Positions 46,431-58,809 of a DNA stretch of 64,000 bases are shown here, in pieces. This DNA comes from Trichodelitschia bisporula (Eukaryota; Ascomycota; Dothideomycetes; Phaeotrichales; Phaeotrichaceae). The DNA is taken from NCBI GenBank assembly GCA_010356995.1, contig ML996706.1, positions 383,509-447,508 on the forward strand. Reading direction: 5' to 3'. How positions within the stretch are numbered: the first letter of the stretch is position 1; each line of letters opens with the position of its first letter. Position numbers and translations under genes: made by a program. The notes beneath the pieces are model-generated. The model did no database searches. It was not told where the DNA came from and worked only from the letters and a program-made list of their open reading frames with translations.

Positions 46431-48402
46431 TTAGCTGTCAATAACATGGTTTGATTTGGTTCTCCTCGGCATGCAGCTGCGTGGTACATCCAACCCCCCG
46501 CCAACCCAACTTTTGCCGCTTACCTTTGCCAACTTGACACGTACCACCATGTTGTCAATCGGTTTGGACGTGACCTGTCTCCGCTGCACATCGTTAGCAC
46601 ACTTCGTCCCAAAATTTCGGCGGACTTACGTTAAACATCGGCTCAACAACCTCATACTTCCCCTTCGGCCCCACAACCGGCGCCCCATCCTCCCCGCACC
46701 TCACCCTCCCAATCCCCACCTTCTCAAACTCAAACCCGCGCGCCACCGCCGCCAAAATAACCCTCGCCTCCAAATTCGCCAATTCCTGGCCAATACAATT
46801 CCGTGGTCCGCGCTCAAACGGCCGCCACGCGCTGGGGGGCACGCTCCTCCCACTCTCCTTCTCCCCTTTGCCAGGTAGGGCTTCGGCTTCGAACCCGTAC
46901 TCGGCTTCCATGCTAGTGTCTACGTCGCCCAGCCACCGCTCCGGCATGAATTCGTCTGCGCTCTCGCCGTACACCTTCGGGTCGCGCATGATGCTGTAGT
47001 GGTTGACGTACAGCACCCATCCGTCCACGCATAGGTCGCGCCCGTCTGAGAGTCTTAGTGTGAGTCCTGAGCCTGGGAGGCTGCGCCGTGCCGAGGCTGC
47101 GGCGGGGTAGAGTCTCAGTGTTTCCTTTATGATGGCGGACGTGTACGTGAGCCGGCCTAGCAGGTCTTCCTTCCCAGATAGGAGCCGTGTCGCGATGGAG
47201 GCGAAGTCGGTTGCGGGACCTAGGACGTGGTCTAGCTCATCGGCGAGGGCGGTGCGGATCCGTGGGCTGAGGGAGAGCTCGTAGATTGCCCATTGGAGGG
47301 TTGTGGACGTGGTATCGTGCCCTGCGAAGAGGAAGGATTTGACTTGGTCGGCTGTTGTTTGGAGGACGTCGGGGGTAAGTTCGGTGATGTCTTGCAGGGA
47401 GAGTTGGATGACGCTGCGCCCTTTTGAGGGGTGCCCTGCGGCACGGGCGGCGAGCTCTTCGGAGAATTTGGTCCGGATGATGACTTTGAGGGTGCTGTCG
47501 ACGCGGGCGATGAGGCGTGGTTGTTTGCCCCAGCGGTTCCGGAATCGGTTTACCGGCATGGCTTCGGAGGAGTCGTAGGTTTTGAGTAGGGCGGCGTAAT
47601 CGGTCATTAGGCTGTCTTGCTGCCCCTCTGGGAGCTGCGCTTTGAAGTCGTGGTCTAGGACTACGGCGGCTGGGGGGGTTGGTACGGAATTTGAAGGGTG
47701 TGAGGGAGCTTACCGATGATGTCGAAGGTGAGGCTTGTGCAGAGCTTCTCGAGCTCGAACTCTTCGCCGCTTTCGGCGAGCTTGGTTAGGCGGTTGGTGA
47801 ACATTTCGGTCTTGGAGAGGATTTGTGGGAGGAGGGTTATGAGATGGCTGGGTGCGAAGCCGGGATTGAAGCGTTTGCGCAATGCTTTCCAGTCTTCGCC
47901 GCCCTGGGGGAGTTAGATATGGAGTTCAGGCCCGAGGTATGTGGCTCACACACCTTGTTCGATATGATCGAGGTGTCGCCGATAAGCCCCTGGATTGCCT
48001 CCATGGTCGCGGACTTGGGCGTGCTGTACTTGAACAGCTTCGACGGCTTCACGATCTGCTCGGCAATCGTGTGGTCGTTAATGATCAGGAGCGGGTATCC
48101 GAGCGCGGGGCGCATGTCCAAAGCCATGACTTCCGGCCTCCCGGCAAGCTTATGAATGTCCTCAAAGACATAATCTACAGCCGAGTTAGGCGGTATCACT
48201 AAGCTGCAGAGTACGAACCAGAGTGCCGATTTGGGTTGCCTTTGGCCGTGTACTCGCCCACCAGCTTCAAGTGCCCCCAGAAGACAGATATTGGGGGTTG
48301 AGGGAAGCCCTTGAGCTGCTCGATGCGGAGACGGTAGAGCCATTTGTAGAGGAGCCAAATGCCTATTGGAGTCGCGAGGAGCACAAGCTGGAGAAGCCCC
48401 AT
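46431..48402 (-). CDS. Cytochrome P450 monooxygenase
   Basis: I model five exons (48402-48219, 48174-47954, 47903-47714, 47669-46630, 46583-46431) giving 595 aa, with 44-50 bp introns. An N-terminal membrane anchor (GLLQLVLLATPIGIWLLYKWLY) is followed by the Pro-rich hinge FPQPP. The core shows WKALRKRFNPGF (helix C), AGHDTTS (helix I oxygen-binding), KETLR (ExxR), FMPERW, and the heme loop FERGPRNCIG with the thiolate Cys near residue 490. KPIDNMVVRV is close to the usual C terminus. About 30 extra residues after it look non-conserved, so a further small intron or a shorter end is possible. An in-frame ATG at 48480 would lengthen the N terminus by 26 residues. The general sequence resembles fungal secondary-metabolism P450s (StcS-like), but no biosynthetic cluster surrounds it and the substrate is unknown. 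Confidence 0.9.
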
Positions 48403-49334
48403 CGTGGAAGCGCGTTGCGCGAGCGGCTGAGGTGCCGCGATCTGGTTTGGGCAAAGACGCGACGGCTTCAAAGATCCCACTACAAGATAGGCTCAATATT
48501 AACAGAGGAAAAGAAGTGCAGAAGGAGGGAACGTCAATCCCATCTTAAAGTTTCAAGGCATTGAAGTCGCGAACCGATGCAGCAGTCTAGTATGAAGGGA
48601 GGCTAGAAACCGCCCAAATGCAAGCCTAAATGCCATACATGGTAGACGCCATAAAAGCGCCCGCAGCAATTCCTGAGCCTAATTGGCCTGTCGTTCGGAT
48701 AAGAGGAGCTCCGGGATGTCTAATCGGTACGATATTCGTCGGCCGGCTTAAGGCCTCCGGCGCCTCTTTGCTCGGCCATGCGAGATCGCTTAGGAGGTCG
48801 GGCGGTCTAGCCTTATCCATGATTGCCGCAACGGTGGTGTGGAAGTAGGGCTTCATATGGGGACATCTGGGGATAGAGGACGTCAATTCCTTAAGTGATG
48901 TTCACGATACCCGAATGCCTGGGTGTGGGGATGTTGTATATCAGCCTGAGATGAGGCGTAAAGATTCTGCGTCCATTAGGCCCCGCCTCGTTGCCGGTAT
49001 TTATCCACTTCGGCGGTACATCCATAGTGTGAAGACTTCCCTCAGGCGGCCGGCTCCATGATTTGATTCCATAATTCTTTGGACTGTGGTATACAACCAA
49101 GAACGTAGCACTGAGTTCATTTGTTTAGCTTTCACTCACGTCAGGACGATGGCGTACACCGACGACGCTCTGTACGGTACAGGTAATGAGGATTAGAGTC
49201 GCCTTGGTTGGTTCGGATGGTTTCCAGGAAGCAACCCGAGTGACGCACGGACCTCTGGGTGGGGACGCACGGTAAAGTTCCCCAATGACAGCATCACCGA
49301 GTGAATCATTGAGTGCATTCTTGAGCTCTTCTCA
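48403..49334. other. Divergent intergenic region (P450 / radical SAM)
   Basis: No gene is supported. The promoters of the two flanking divergent genes must lie here. Confidence 0.45.
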
Positions 49335-50508
49335 ATGCCTCCACGCCTGCCTACTTTCAGCTATTTGAAGAAAGCAATAGCACTGAGACAACCTGGGATA
49401 TCAGCCAGACGTTGGAGATCATATCTCGCGCCTCCCTTCCTTCTCGATGACTACATACCGCGTTATCAGCTTCTCTCGCCGCAAGATATCGTAGAGAAGC
49501 GAGCGGAGGCTGAAAAGCATCTGCGCAACTGCAACCTTTGCCCCAGATTATGCGGCGTCAACCGGTACGAGAAAACTGGAGTATGTCTGATTGGGGCGAA
49601 GACCGTGACAGTCAACACAATTGCCCCACATTTTGGTGAAGGTATGCAGTGCTCTTGCGGTTTGGAATGAGGACTCAGCTTGGCTAGAACCGTGCCTTCA
49701 GGGCACAAATGGCTCGGGATCTGTCTTCATGTCCGGTTGCAACCTGCGTTGCGTCTTTTGCCAGAACCACGACATCGCACACCAGCGGAATGGCTTTGAA
49801 CTCACTCCGGAGGAGCTTGCCCAGTGGTACATCAAGCTACAAGAGTTTGGGAACGTACACAACATCAACATCGTAACTCCGGAGCATGTGGTTCCACAGG
49901 TTGCATTGTCCATTCTACATGCTCGTGAGCTCGGTCTCCGCATACCCATCGTGTATAACACAAGTGCCTACGACTCCCTGGATTCAATCAAGCTGATGGA
50001 CGGCTTGGTTGACATCTATCTTCCCGACTTCAAGCTGTGGGAGAACAGTTCTTCAAAGCGACTTCTCAAAGCTGACAACTACACCGAAGCAGCGAAGGAA
50101 AGCATCAAGGCCATGCACGACCAAGTCGGCGATTTGTGCTTCACTCCGGATGGCATTGCTCAGAAAGGAGTCTTGGTACGACATCTGGTCATGCCAGGGA
50201 AAGAGGATGAAGGAGAAAAGATCGTCAAGTGGCTTGCGGAAAACGTCTCCAAGGACCTCTTTATTCACATCATGGAGCAGTACCACCCCGACGCGCATGT
50301 TGGAAAGGGAAAGCCATCCTCGGCTAAAAGCGGACCAGTCGAACCAGGAAGAACGCCTTCGTCAAAAAAGGTAGCCGACAAAGTGAGGTATTCGGAAATC
50401 AACCGACCCGTCAGTGATGAGGAGATGAGCACGGTCAAGAAGGCTGCAAAGGAAGCGGGACTGTGGCGCTTTGTCGAAGCGGCGGAACATGGAGGATTCA
50501 ACCTCTAG
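49335..50508 (+). CDS. Radical SAM protein, pyruvate formate-lyase activase-like (PflX/AmmeMemoRadiSam type)
   Basis: Two exons (49335-49641, 49688-50508) give 375 aa. The 46-bp intron (GTATGC...GGACTCAG...TAG) joins APHFGE to EPCLQGTNGSGSVFMSGC. The 4Fe-4S/SAM motif C-x3-C-x2-C is C120-NLR-C124-VF-C127. An upstream Cys motif (CNLCPRLCGVNR...GVCLIG) matches the N-terminal signature of the PflX-like group. VYNTSAYDSL and VDIYLPDFKLW line the barrel, and QYHPDAHVGK and RYSEINRPVSDEEM come near the end. The first ~35 residues are basic and acid-poor (KKAIALRQPGISARRWRSY), suggesting mitochondrial import. Aerobic filamentous fungi generally lack pyruvate formate-lyase, so the true substrate is unknown. 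Confidence 0.88.
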
Positions 50509-51025
50509 CGACACACTTTTGAGCCTCGTTCATTATGTGATGATGCTACCAGGGACATGTCGCGTTCTGAACTGGTCGAACCACACCACGCGCCAGCGAG
50601 TGTTATAGACAAGGAGAAGATGGTGCCAATTTGGTTAAAGAAATGAGAGGGGAGAGCTCGTCAAGGCCGTTCCAATCCCCGCCGAATATTCACTATTTGG
50701 ATGATGGGTGATCCAAATTGTGGATAATCGGTAGGGATCATGTGTCTAGTGACAGTATGCGCCCGAGGTATGTCATGCAACGCGGAACTGCACTGTTCTT
50801 ACCCCGCAGACGGCTGACATGGACAAAGAAAGCCTCCAAAGGATCGCGAGCTGCCTCGATGCATGCGTTCCAGAGGATAGCAGCCAAGGACAATCGACTT
50901 TGTCTCCAGGCACAGCTTGACGCAAGACAAGAAATATTCAGCGTCCTGGAGGTTAATACCTTCAGATTCCGCTGAACTGGCATGTTATCTCGCATCAGCG
51001 TCATCACTGGTCCCCCCAGAACCAT
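50509..51025. other. Intergenic spacer
   Basis: No gene is supported. It holds the 3' flank of the radical SAM gene and the leader of the next gene. Confidence 0.4.
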
Positions 51026-52006
51026 ATGACACCGTCAATTTCAAGTGACGCCGGCGGGCTCAGCGATACTCACTCACCAGCCGAGATACGGAACTACCTT
51101 CTCTGGTCTCGGGACCGAGCCAACGTCATACTCAGTCGCACGGAAGAACGATTCGGGAACATTCTGCAAGACCTCCAGGATACGAACATCAAGGGACAAC
51201 GGAGACGGGAGCTGAAGCACGATAAATACTGGGCTAAGCGGCGGCTGAGTCACCATTACAATGAAGTTGCAACGCTAATCCGAGCCCTGACCCAGCTGGA
51301 AAGCCAACAGCTGAATGCCCGGACAGCTAGCTACGGCACTTTTGGATGCTACCCCCAAAGTCTCCCGCCTCGTCGCCTGTCCTTACCGTCCCTGGATGGT
51401 CGCCTGAGTCAGCCGGAAACCGGGTCTGAACAGTCTTCAGGATCCGGATGGAGGGGCCATGAACGACCTAGTGGGAGCTACTACAGCGGCTATGTCCAGA
51501 TGGTGTACTGGGACGCTGCAGAGGGCTGCTACAACACAGGCTATTTCCCCCTCGACCCCACCCTAAGCACTCAGGACTGGATGCCAGATCCCTTCTCTAG
51601 CCCCGGTCCCGTTCAAGGCTGCCCGCCGTGGGGTCAATTCAATGACTGGCGCTTCCCCACACCTCCTCGTAACCCGAACCAGCAGCCTCTTATCCCTAAT
51701 GAAGTTGTTGATATCTCGACTCTGCACCTCTCCCCGCCTCCTGCTTCGAGGAGCATCTCCCCCACGGGGAAACTGGCCTCCCCCGGGTCCGGAGACGCGC
51801 AGCCGCCACGCAACCGCTCTATCTCCGACTCGGCCATGGCAGCCGACTTGATCCGCTCACGGCTGGAGACGGACTCTACAGACAAAGGGCGTCGGCAGGA
51901 CCGGTGGAGTGTGCCGGAGGCTTCTTGGAGGCGATGGGCTCATGCGGTTGATGGGGCAATGGAAAGCGTGTGCGAGGAGGGAGTGGGATTGCGGCATGAG
52001 CATTAG
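51026..52006 (+). CDS. Uncharacterised Ser/Pro-rich protein with helical N terminus
   Basis: A single exon encodes 326 aa that I do not recognise. Residues 18-95 look like a charged helical domain, possibly coiled (AEIRNYLLWSRDRANVILSR, RRRELKHDKYWAKRRLSHHY, EVATLIRALTQLESQQL). Residues 100-290 are disordered, rich in Ser, Pro, Gly and Tyr, with aromatic patches (YYSGYVQMVYWDAAEGCY). The end is basic/acidic and includes WSVPEASWRRWAHAVDGAM. The helical segment plus aromatic low-complexity middle could suit a regulatory or scaffold protein, but that is only a guess. It could be lineage-restricted. Confidence 0.6.
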   Translation: MTPSISSDAGGLSDTHSPAEIRNYLLWSRDRANVILSRTEERFGNILQDLQDTNIKGQRRRELKHDKYWAKRRLSHHYNEVATLIRALTQLESQQLNARTASYGTFGCYPQSLPPRRLSLPSLDGRLSQPETGSEQSSGSGWRGHERPSGSYYSGYVQMVYWDAAEGCYNTGYFPLDPTLSTQDWMPDPFSSPGPVQGCPPWGQFNDWRFPTPPRNPNQQPLIPNEVVDISTLHLSPPPASRSISPTGKLASPGSGDAQPPRNRSISDSAMAADLIRSRLETDSTDKGRRQDRWSVPEASWRRWAHAVDGAMESVCEEGVGLRHEH

Positions 52007-53142
52007 GACTAGACTGGAGCACATATGTGAGGTTGCGGGAAGCACTGCCGCGATCTTGATTATGATGCATTGCGGGTAATGCTGGCATACCATCCGCTAT
52101 GGATATAGAATTGACATGAAGTTTCTCAATTGCGATTCGTTGACGAGCAGACAAACGTTGTTGCGACATCAGTAAACTGTACCCGTAAGCCCTTACAATG
52201 AGGGGTGGGAAATTTGAACTCGACAAGTGCCCCACTTCACGTGCGAAACCTCCCACCTGCGACAGGGTTATGTAAAAGGTCTATTAGGGCCTGGAAGGTG
52301 AGCACATGAGCTCCGAGTTAAATCCTCATGGGTTGGACGCGGGGGCGTGTGGGGGTGAGAGCGCAAGGGGCACCGGCGCCGCGGGGAGGAGCTGAGGTGG
52401 TGTCGCGTGCCTCGTCTTGAGCTTATATCTGTAGTGGTGTAGAAAGAGACAACATGATGACGTTGAATGCCAATTGCTTTGATTCACGATGGAGCAGAAT
52501 CAACCGAGTCCAAGCTCCTCCACAGCGACCCCACAACCCCCACGGTGTCCTCAAGGCCCAGTTTCTTGGCCAACAAACAGCGTCATGTGCCCCTCAACAA
52601 TTAGCAAATTACACATGCGACACACCTGCAGGATGAACGTCGCTTGGCTGTACCGTAGTTCTAGTCAAGAGGCACACAGACAATTGAAGCGAAGCAATTG
52701 CCACGAACAAGTGGTGCAGGGTGGATCGCAGCTAACCTTACCACAACATTCACACTGGAGACACTCACCATCTCCATACGTTAACCCAGCCCTGCCCTTA
52801 TCTCCCTCACTTCCCCGCCATCCCCGAGATTGATCCTCGTCTCCGCTCCTCAACGACCATCGTACCCGAACCCGCAAGCTCCGCGTTTGTTCAACATATT
52901 CGCGACCAGAGCTTAGCGCCGGGTCCGGTGTCGGCGTAGGGCCAGCTCAACCACGGCCCCATCTCCGACTCCAGTCCCACGGAAGCCCGAATCCCTCTTG
53001 CCCAGATTCTATTTCACCTTACCGTACCCGTACCCATTGCCGTCCGTCGTCGGCCGCTCCAAGTCCGAATCTCGAGCCTTGCCGATCCGTCTTCCCACAG
53101 CCTTCCGCGCCTGGGCTTGCAGCCCCCAATTGCACTGCCAAC
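52007..53142. other. Intergenic stretch upstream of CHO2
   Basis: No gene is supported. Open frames are short and compositionally odd. The last 300 bases before 53143 are C-rich, as in other leaders here, and must hold the CHO2 promoter. I could not identify an inositol/choline-type element with confidence. Confidence 0.45.
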
Positions 53143-56100
53143 ATGGAGTCTGAGCTGCGGGAACGTATCCCGCACTCTGACGCCAACAATAAGAGTTTGG
53201 AGTCGCCAAATGGAAAGAAGCGCGTAGATTTTGCTGCCGATGAGGAGACTCGGGAAGATGCCAAACAGAAGAAGACTTATGGCAGGACACCGGATGGCAC
53301 AGGTATGGCTTCATCTCCCCTAAATGGGCGTTGGATATGCAAGCAGCCTAATACTGTGCAGTCTTCACCGTCCCGCATACCCATGACATGGTCTCGCAGC
53401 TTCTATCCCCATGGGAGCCCAAAAACCTGTCGGACCTCTTCATCCTCGTCGTACTCGCCGCGCATATATCCCTCCTCTTTTGGCTCCCGAAGAGCTGGCA
53501 AGTGCCCATCCTGCCTGTGATATTCTTGTTCTGGCGGGCATGCTACAATGCAGGCATTGGTATCCTACTCCAATGGCAGTCCAACGACCGCCGACTCGTC
53601 CTCTGGGCGAAGAAGTCCAACATCTTCGAGAACCCCGCCACTGGCAAGAACCCGCATCCTAAGGTTTATGCTCTCATCAAAAGCGAAATGGAGACCAAGA
53701 TCCCTGAGGACTACAAGTTTGAGGAGGCTCCGGTTGAATACAATACCTGGCTCGTGTTCCGACGCGTGGTGGATGTGATCCTCATGTGCGACTTCATCTC
53801 CTACTGCGTCTTCGCCATATCATGCGCCGGACGGCCTGAGGGCGAGGGCATTTTCTTCGGCTTGAGCCGCTGGACCGCTGGCATTGTGCTCTTCCTGTTC
53901 AACGTCTGGGTCAAGCTCGATGCGCACCGCGTAGTCAAGGACTATGCTTGGTATTGGGGAGACTTTTTCTACCTCATCGACCAGGAGTTGACCTTCGACG
54001 GCGTCTTCGAAATGGCGCCACACCCGATGTACTCTGTGGGCTACGCTGGCTACTACGGCATCTCGCTCATGGCAGCAAGCTATAAAGTGCTGTTCATCTC
54101 CATCATAGCCCATGCCGCCCAGTTTGCCTTCTTAACCCTTGTCGAGAACCCGCATATCGAAAAGACGTACAACTCGCCGCCACCCCGGAGACGCTCCATC
54201 CAGCTCAATGGCGACACGATGTCCGAAGCGCAAGATTCCGACCCTGAGAATAGCGAGAATACTGGTAACCTGCCGACGGCTGTTCACAAGCTTCTGGGAC
54301 TGCATAACACGGATTTCCACCGGGTGACGGACGTGGCCATACTGATCTTACAGTTTTACATCTTCACCTTCGCTCTGGTCACGCCATCAACCGGCTTCTA
54401 TCAGATCTTCTTTACGGCCAGTGCTGTCCTCGCGCGGTTGTGGTTCTCGCTTGGAATCGGCTTCATCCTCAATCGCCAGTCGAACAAGAAGTCGTGGACG
54501 CGTCATTTCATCAAGTTCGGAGAAGACTCGACTGAAGCGTGGCGGCAGTGGAAGGGTGTCTACCATCTGAGCATGACACTCTGCTACGCCACGTACATCG
54601 CAGCTGCTTGGAAGATGTACCACCTGCCACCAGACTGGAGCTACGGCATGGTGCTTCTGCGGCATGTCATCGGCATCGCACTGATTGCGCTGCATCTATG
54701 GACCGTGTTCAGCATCTACGAGTCACTAGGCGAGTTCGGCTGGTTCTACGGCGATTTCTTCTTCGACCATGCGCCTAAACTTACCTACAGCGGCATCTAC
54801 CGCTTCCTCAACAATCCCGAACGCTTCCTCGGACTAGCTGGCGTGTGGGGCTTCGCGATCATAACCTGGAGTAAGACCATTTTCTTCCTCGCCTTTACGA
54901 GCCATCTCCTCACCCTCCTCTTCATACAATTCGTCGAACGCCCCCACATGGAAAAGCTCTACGGCGAAACCATGCGCAAAGACTCCGGCCTCTCAAAGAG
55001 CATCCGACGCTCCCTCCCCGCCCCCATCCGCCAATGGCAACAAGGCGTCGACAGACGCATCGAAACCGCCGCCGACTTCCTCGAAGAAATGATCGAAGCC
55101 GCCGGCCCCAAACTCGCTGCCGGCGTCGGGCACATCGTCAAAGACTCAAAAGACCTCTTCATGTCCTACCCCGCCAAAATCAACATCACCCAGGTCGCAA
55201 ACGACATGACGGGCTTCGACCCCGCGGACTACGAGCTCGAAGTCGAAGGCACGCCCGCCTCGTGCCAGGCTGAACTGGATAGGCGTAGCGGTCGCGAAGG
55301 CGTAGATGGCCAGCAATCCCCCGCCGCGACCTCGGATTACAAAACGCCGCTGTTCGAATACGGCGCCCCGATCACGGTCCGCTGGTCTGCGCCGCACAAC
55401 CACGGGCGCAAGGACTGGATCGGCTTGTACATGGTCTCGGACAACGCGTCGCGCGAGGTGTCGCGCGTGTCCAGCCGTGGGCGCTGGATCGCGACCAACC
55501 CCGGCGAATACGACTCCGCGCGCGTCGACGAGGGCATTCTCGTCGCGGACGCGCCTGTCCTGTCAAGGCCCGGGCGCGTCCAGGGCGAAATGACCTTTGC
55601 GGGGGATAAGCTGTGGTGGACGACGGGCGTGTTCGAGTTCCGGTACCATCACGACGGGAAGCACAATGTCATGGCCATATCCCTACCTTTCGAAATCCGC
55701 ATCAGCCGCTTCGATGAGGATGACGTCGAGCTCGACGCGAGCGGGAGTATGCGCGGGGCCGTTGAAACGGCTCTGCTGCCCGTAGTACGCAATTGTCTCG
55801 ATCGCGATCCGGATATTGCGCCTGAGACGGTGGAGGAGCCGTTTGGGGGGCTGGTGGAGCGAGAGGGGAAGTATGCGAAGCGGATTGTGTTCGCTGTGCA
55901 GCATATGTGAGTTCCCACTCTACTGGCCGCTGAGGCACGGATTGATCAGTTTAGGTTTGGTATCGAGTTCGCGCCCGAGGTGGTGCAGGCGGATGGCAAT
56001 GTCAAGAACCTGGCGTGGCGGATATGCAACGCGAAGAAGGTGTTGGTGAGTTTTATTCTGCGCCGGTGGCGCTTCACGTACACATGGGCCATATTCTTAT

Positions 56101-56168
56101 TCTTCACCCCCTAGGCGCCTTACAGCATGTCCACTCGTGGAAGATCGACTCCTACAAACAAGTATTAA
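53143..56168 (+). CDS. cho2: Phosphatidylethanolamine N-methyltransferase (Cho2)
   Basis: This ER enzyme makes phosphatidyl-monomethylethanolamine from phosphatidylethanolamine and SAM, the first step of the methylation route to phosphatidylcholine. I model four exons (53143-53302, 53362-55906, 55955-56045, 56115-56168) giving 949 aa. A soluble N terminus precedes a polytopic body with two tandem methyltransferase halves. The first has [20 protein letters not shown]...[20 protein letters not shown]; the second has [14 protein letters not shown]...[20 protein letters not shown]. Each half carries the G-x-G and E-NPH/E-RPH signatures of the family. A C-terminal beta-rich domain ([40 protein letters not shown]) follows. 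The last two small exons encode [10 protein letters not shown] and an end in STPTNKY. Length and architecture match fungal Cho2. Confidence 0.95.
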
Positions 56169-56493
56169 CCACACACTAGGGAGCGCAGTTCGCAATGCTG
56201 CCGTTGGATGGCCCCGAAGTTCTTGTTTGACTGCATAGCTTTGTTGTTGAAAGGGCTCAGGGTACATTGTGACCGGGTCGATGGCTAGAGAGGTCGGAGT
56301 ACATGCATGGTGGTTGTATTCACCTAGCTAGCTAGTGATCATCTAGATAGGCAGCATGCCGGCAGCTGGCATGATATGAGGAGTACATAGACTGGAGACA
56401 TATGTACAAGAGGATTCAGATCATGAAATGTGTCATCAGGCATAAGCCATAAAGGTCCTCATCAACCTCCCCACCATGCTCCCGCTCACCGAT
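56169..56493. other. Tail-to-tail spacer (CHO2 / GT2)
   Basis: No gene is seen in these 325 bases, which hold the converging 3' flanks. Confidence 0.45.
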
Positions 56494-58809
56494 CTAGATG
56501 CAGCACGAGACCAGGAGGATGGCGTCGAAAATGTCTTTCAACGGCAGCTGCTTCTCACCAAGGTTGCGGTTGGCGGCCTTGGCTGAATCGAGCGGATGCG
56601 CAATCCCGGTCTTCGGATCCCGTGAAAGTAGCTCCTCGCGGGGCGGCACGATAGGTGAGCAGATCGCATACACCCAAGGGACCATACAACCCCTAACGTA
56701 GGGAGCAAATGAAGTTGTCGGCCACGCGAGCCGCGAGATGAGGAAAATCAGGAGTGCCTGCCACTTGGGCAGCGCGATAGCAGGAGAGTAGCCGGTCAAC
56801 CCCTCAGGAGCGAAGGCCCGCATTGCGGTATTCACTGCACCGACCGTGCAGAAGAGGATGACTGCAGCGTGCATCCAGATCTGATCGTGCTCGACGAATG
56901 CGACTAGACGCTGGTGGAGACTAGCCCGATGGTAGCGGGAGCGCTCTCCCACCTCGGAGTGGAGGCGGCCGGAGGCTACGAACTCACCCGAGTCGCCTTT
57001 AAGGCGAGCCGGGAGGCACGATTGCGCAAGTGATAACGCAAAGTCTCACCAGGTAAGCCGACGTGAAAGCATGAGAAAGTACGAGACTTACATGGATCCA
57101 TCCACGCGTTACTGTTGCTATCACCAGTCAAGGGTCGAAGCCCGCCCGCGATTTGCAGCAGTGCCCATTGATGCGCAACCCCAGCAAGTTTGCTAAAGGC
57201 CATAAGCCCAAACACCATGCGTACTTGCAACATATTTGTTGCAGAAACAAACGGCATTCCAGTGAAGATGACGAATGGCATGCCGATGAACACGATGATG
57301 CGCAGCTGTAGGGTTACCGCAAGGGCCGACATCAAGGCTTCAACGATACGCGGTCCCATCTCCATCTTTTCAATGTCCTTGCAAGGGAACAGACGGAACC
57401 GAAGCTTCATGGCGGTCTGGAGGCTACCAATAGCCTAAGTACGCGTTAGCATAGTTCCATAAGAACGCTATATACTGCGTTCAGACTCACCCATCGTGTG
57501 CGTTGCTTAACATGCGCCGACAACGAGCGGGGGACGCTGCCCCACTGCAATTCCTTTCCGTCGGCGTACGCAATCTTCCACCCAGCTCCACGGAGGAGCG
57601 AAGAGAAACAATTGTCCTCAGAAAGAGTATCCGTAGGAAAGCCATTGACGTCCTCAAAAGCTTTACGACGGACCACCCAGCCCGAACCGGTGCAATTGGC
57701 AGTCCCTGTGGCGTAGTTCACTTTCTCGACAAAGCAATAGACCTCGGAAAGATCTTGGCGCAATGGATCACCCTCTGGAACGTCGTAAAAGTTCTTAAAA
57801 TGTTAGCCTGCAAGAGTCACCTAGAACTAGGGGCTGCTTACCTGACGGGCGTTGACAAGTCCTAGTTCTGTGTCCGAAAACAAATGCCGGACAACAAAGG
57901 CCAACCACTCAGGTTCCGGGATCATGTCTGCATCAAGACCGGCGATGAATTCACCGGCACCACCAGGGAGAGTTGCCACGAACTTCGCCCCGCAATTGAG
58001 ATTGCCAGCTTTGAAATCCTTGACTTGGCCTTTGACGCGCGCCGAATAAAAGACGTTTTTACCCGCCTTCTGCAGTTCATCCACGGCATGAGCTATGTCG
58101 CCAGAGCCGGCATCGTCGAGCACAACAACTCGGAAGGCGTGTCTAGGGTAGTGAAGCGCACAAGCAGCCTTGATGGTATCGATGACAACCTCAAAGTCCT
58201 CCCCACAGCACGGGATGAAGACATCAACAGTCGGGGCATTGACAAAGTCTAACGGCTTCACCTGCTTGATGTCTGGAGCCTTAGCCAGCGACCGAATGAA
58301 AAGCGCAATCCAGTCTGGGACTATAATTGGTAAGCCGACAACTTCTGTGCCATAAAAGGTTCACAAACCGATGTTGAAGATCTCGACGAACAGTGGAATG
58401 AAGTCAGAGTAACCGTTTGCGCCACTAGCAGTGAGGCCAGTGGTGCAGATCCGAACGACTATGTATAACGTAGACACAATGAGCTGGAGCAACGCAGTGT
58501 AGCGAATGAACTGCCACACATGTTTCGGAACAGGCGCCGGTGTAAGATCGGCCCGCAAAGCCGCAAGTGTCGAATCGTTATCCATAGCTCCCGCTGAAAG
58601 CTTTCGACGCTCGAAGGTGTCCATTTCCTAAGCAGCGCATATTTGTTAGTAGCTTATTACTAGCGAAAACAAACATGCATGTCAAGGGATAAACGATTCC
58701 CGGAAGTCTCCGAAACTTCACTACGGAAGAGCCGGTACACCGAGCGAACCCCGAATCTCCTAGTATTTCTAGTGCATGCAGAGTCGACACCACTTACCTG
58801 ATCTGGCAT
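56494..58809 (-). CDS. Family 2 glycosyltransferase, cellulose-synthase-like (processive)
   Basis: I model six exons (58809-58675, 58627-58369, 58320-57842, 57793-57491, 57434-57092, 57044-56494) giving 689 aa. GT-A catalytic motifs are all visible: VVVLDDAGSGD (Asp near 201), GLDADM (DxD, 261-263), LSEDNCF (catalytic Asp351) and Q388RTRW392. These define a processive, beta-type polysaccharide synthase. Membrane helices flank the cytosolic domain (about 80-105 and several after 400). Intron 3 ends in AAG and intron 5 in GAG. Both are accepted because they give conserved NFYDVPEGDPL and NAWMDPYFAL. The start is uncertain. ATGs at 58809 or 58971 share the frame, and an alternative spliced upstream exon (ending 58798) would add a hydrophobic helix but needs a 38-bp intron. 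The polymer is unknown. Confidence 0.85.
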
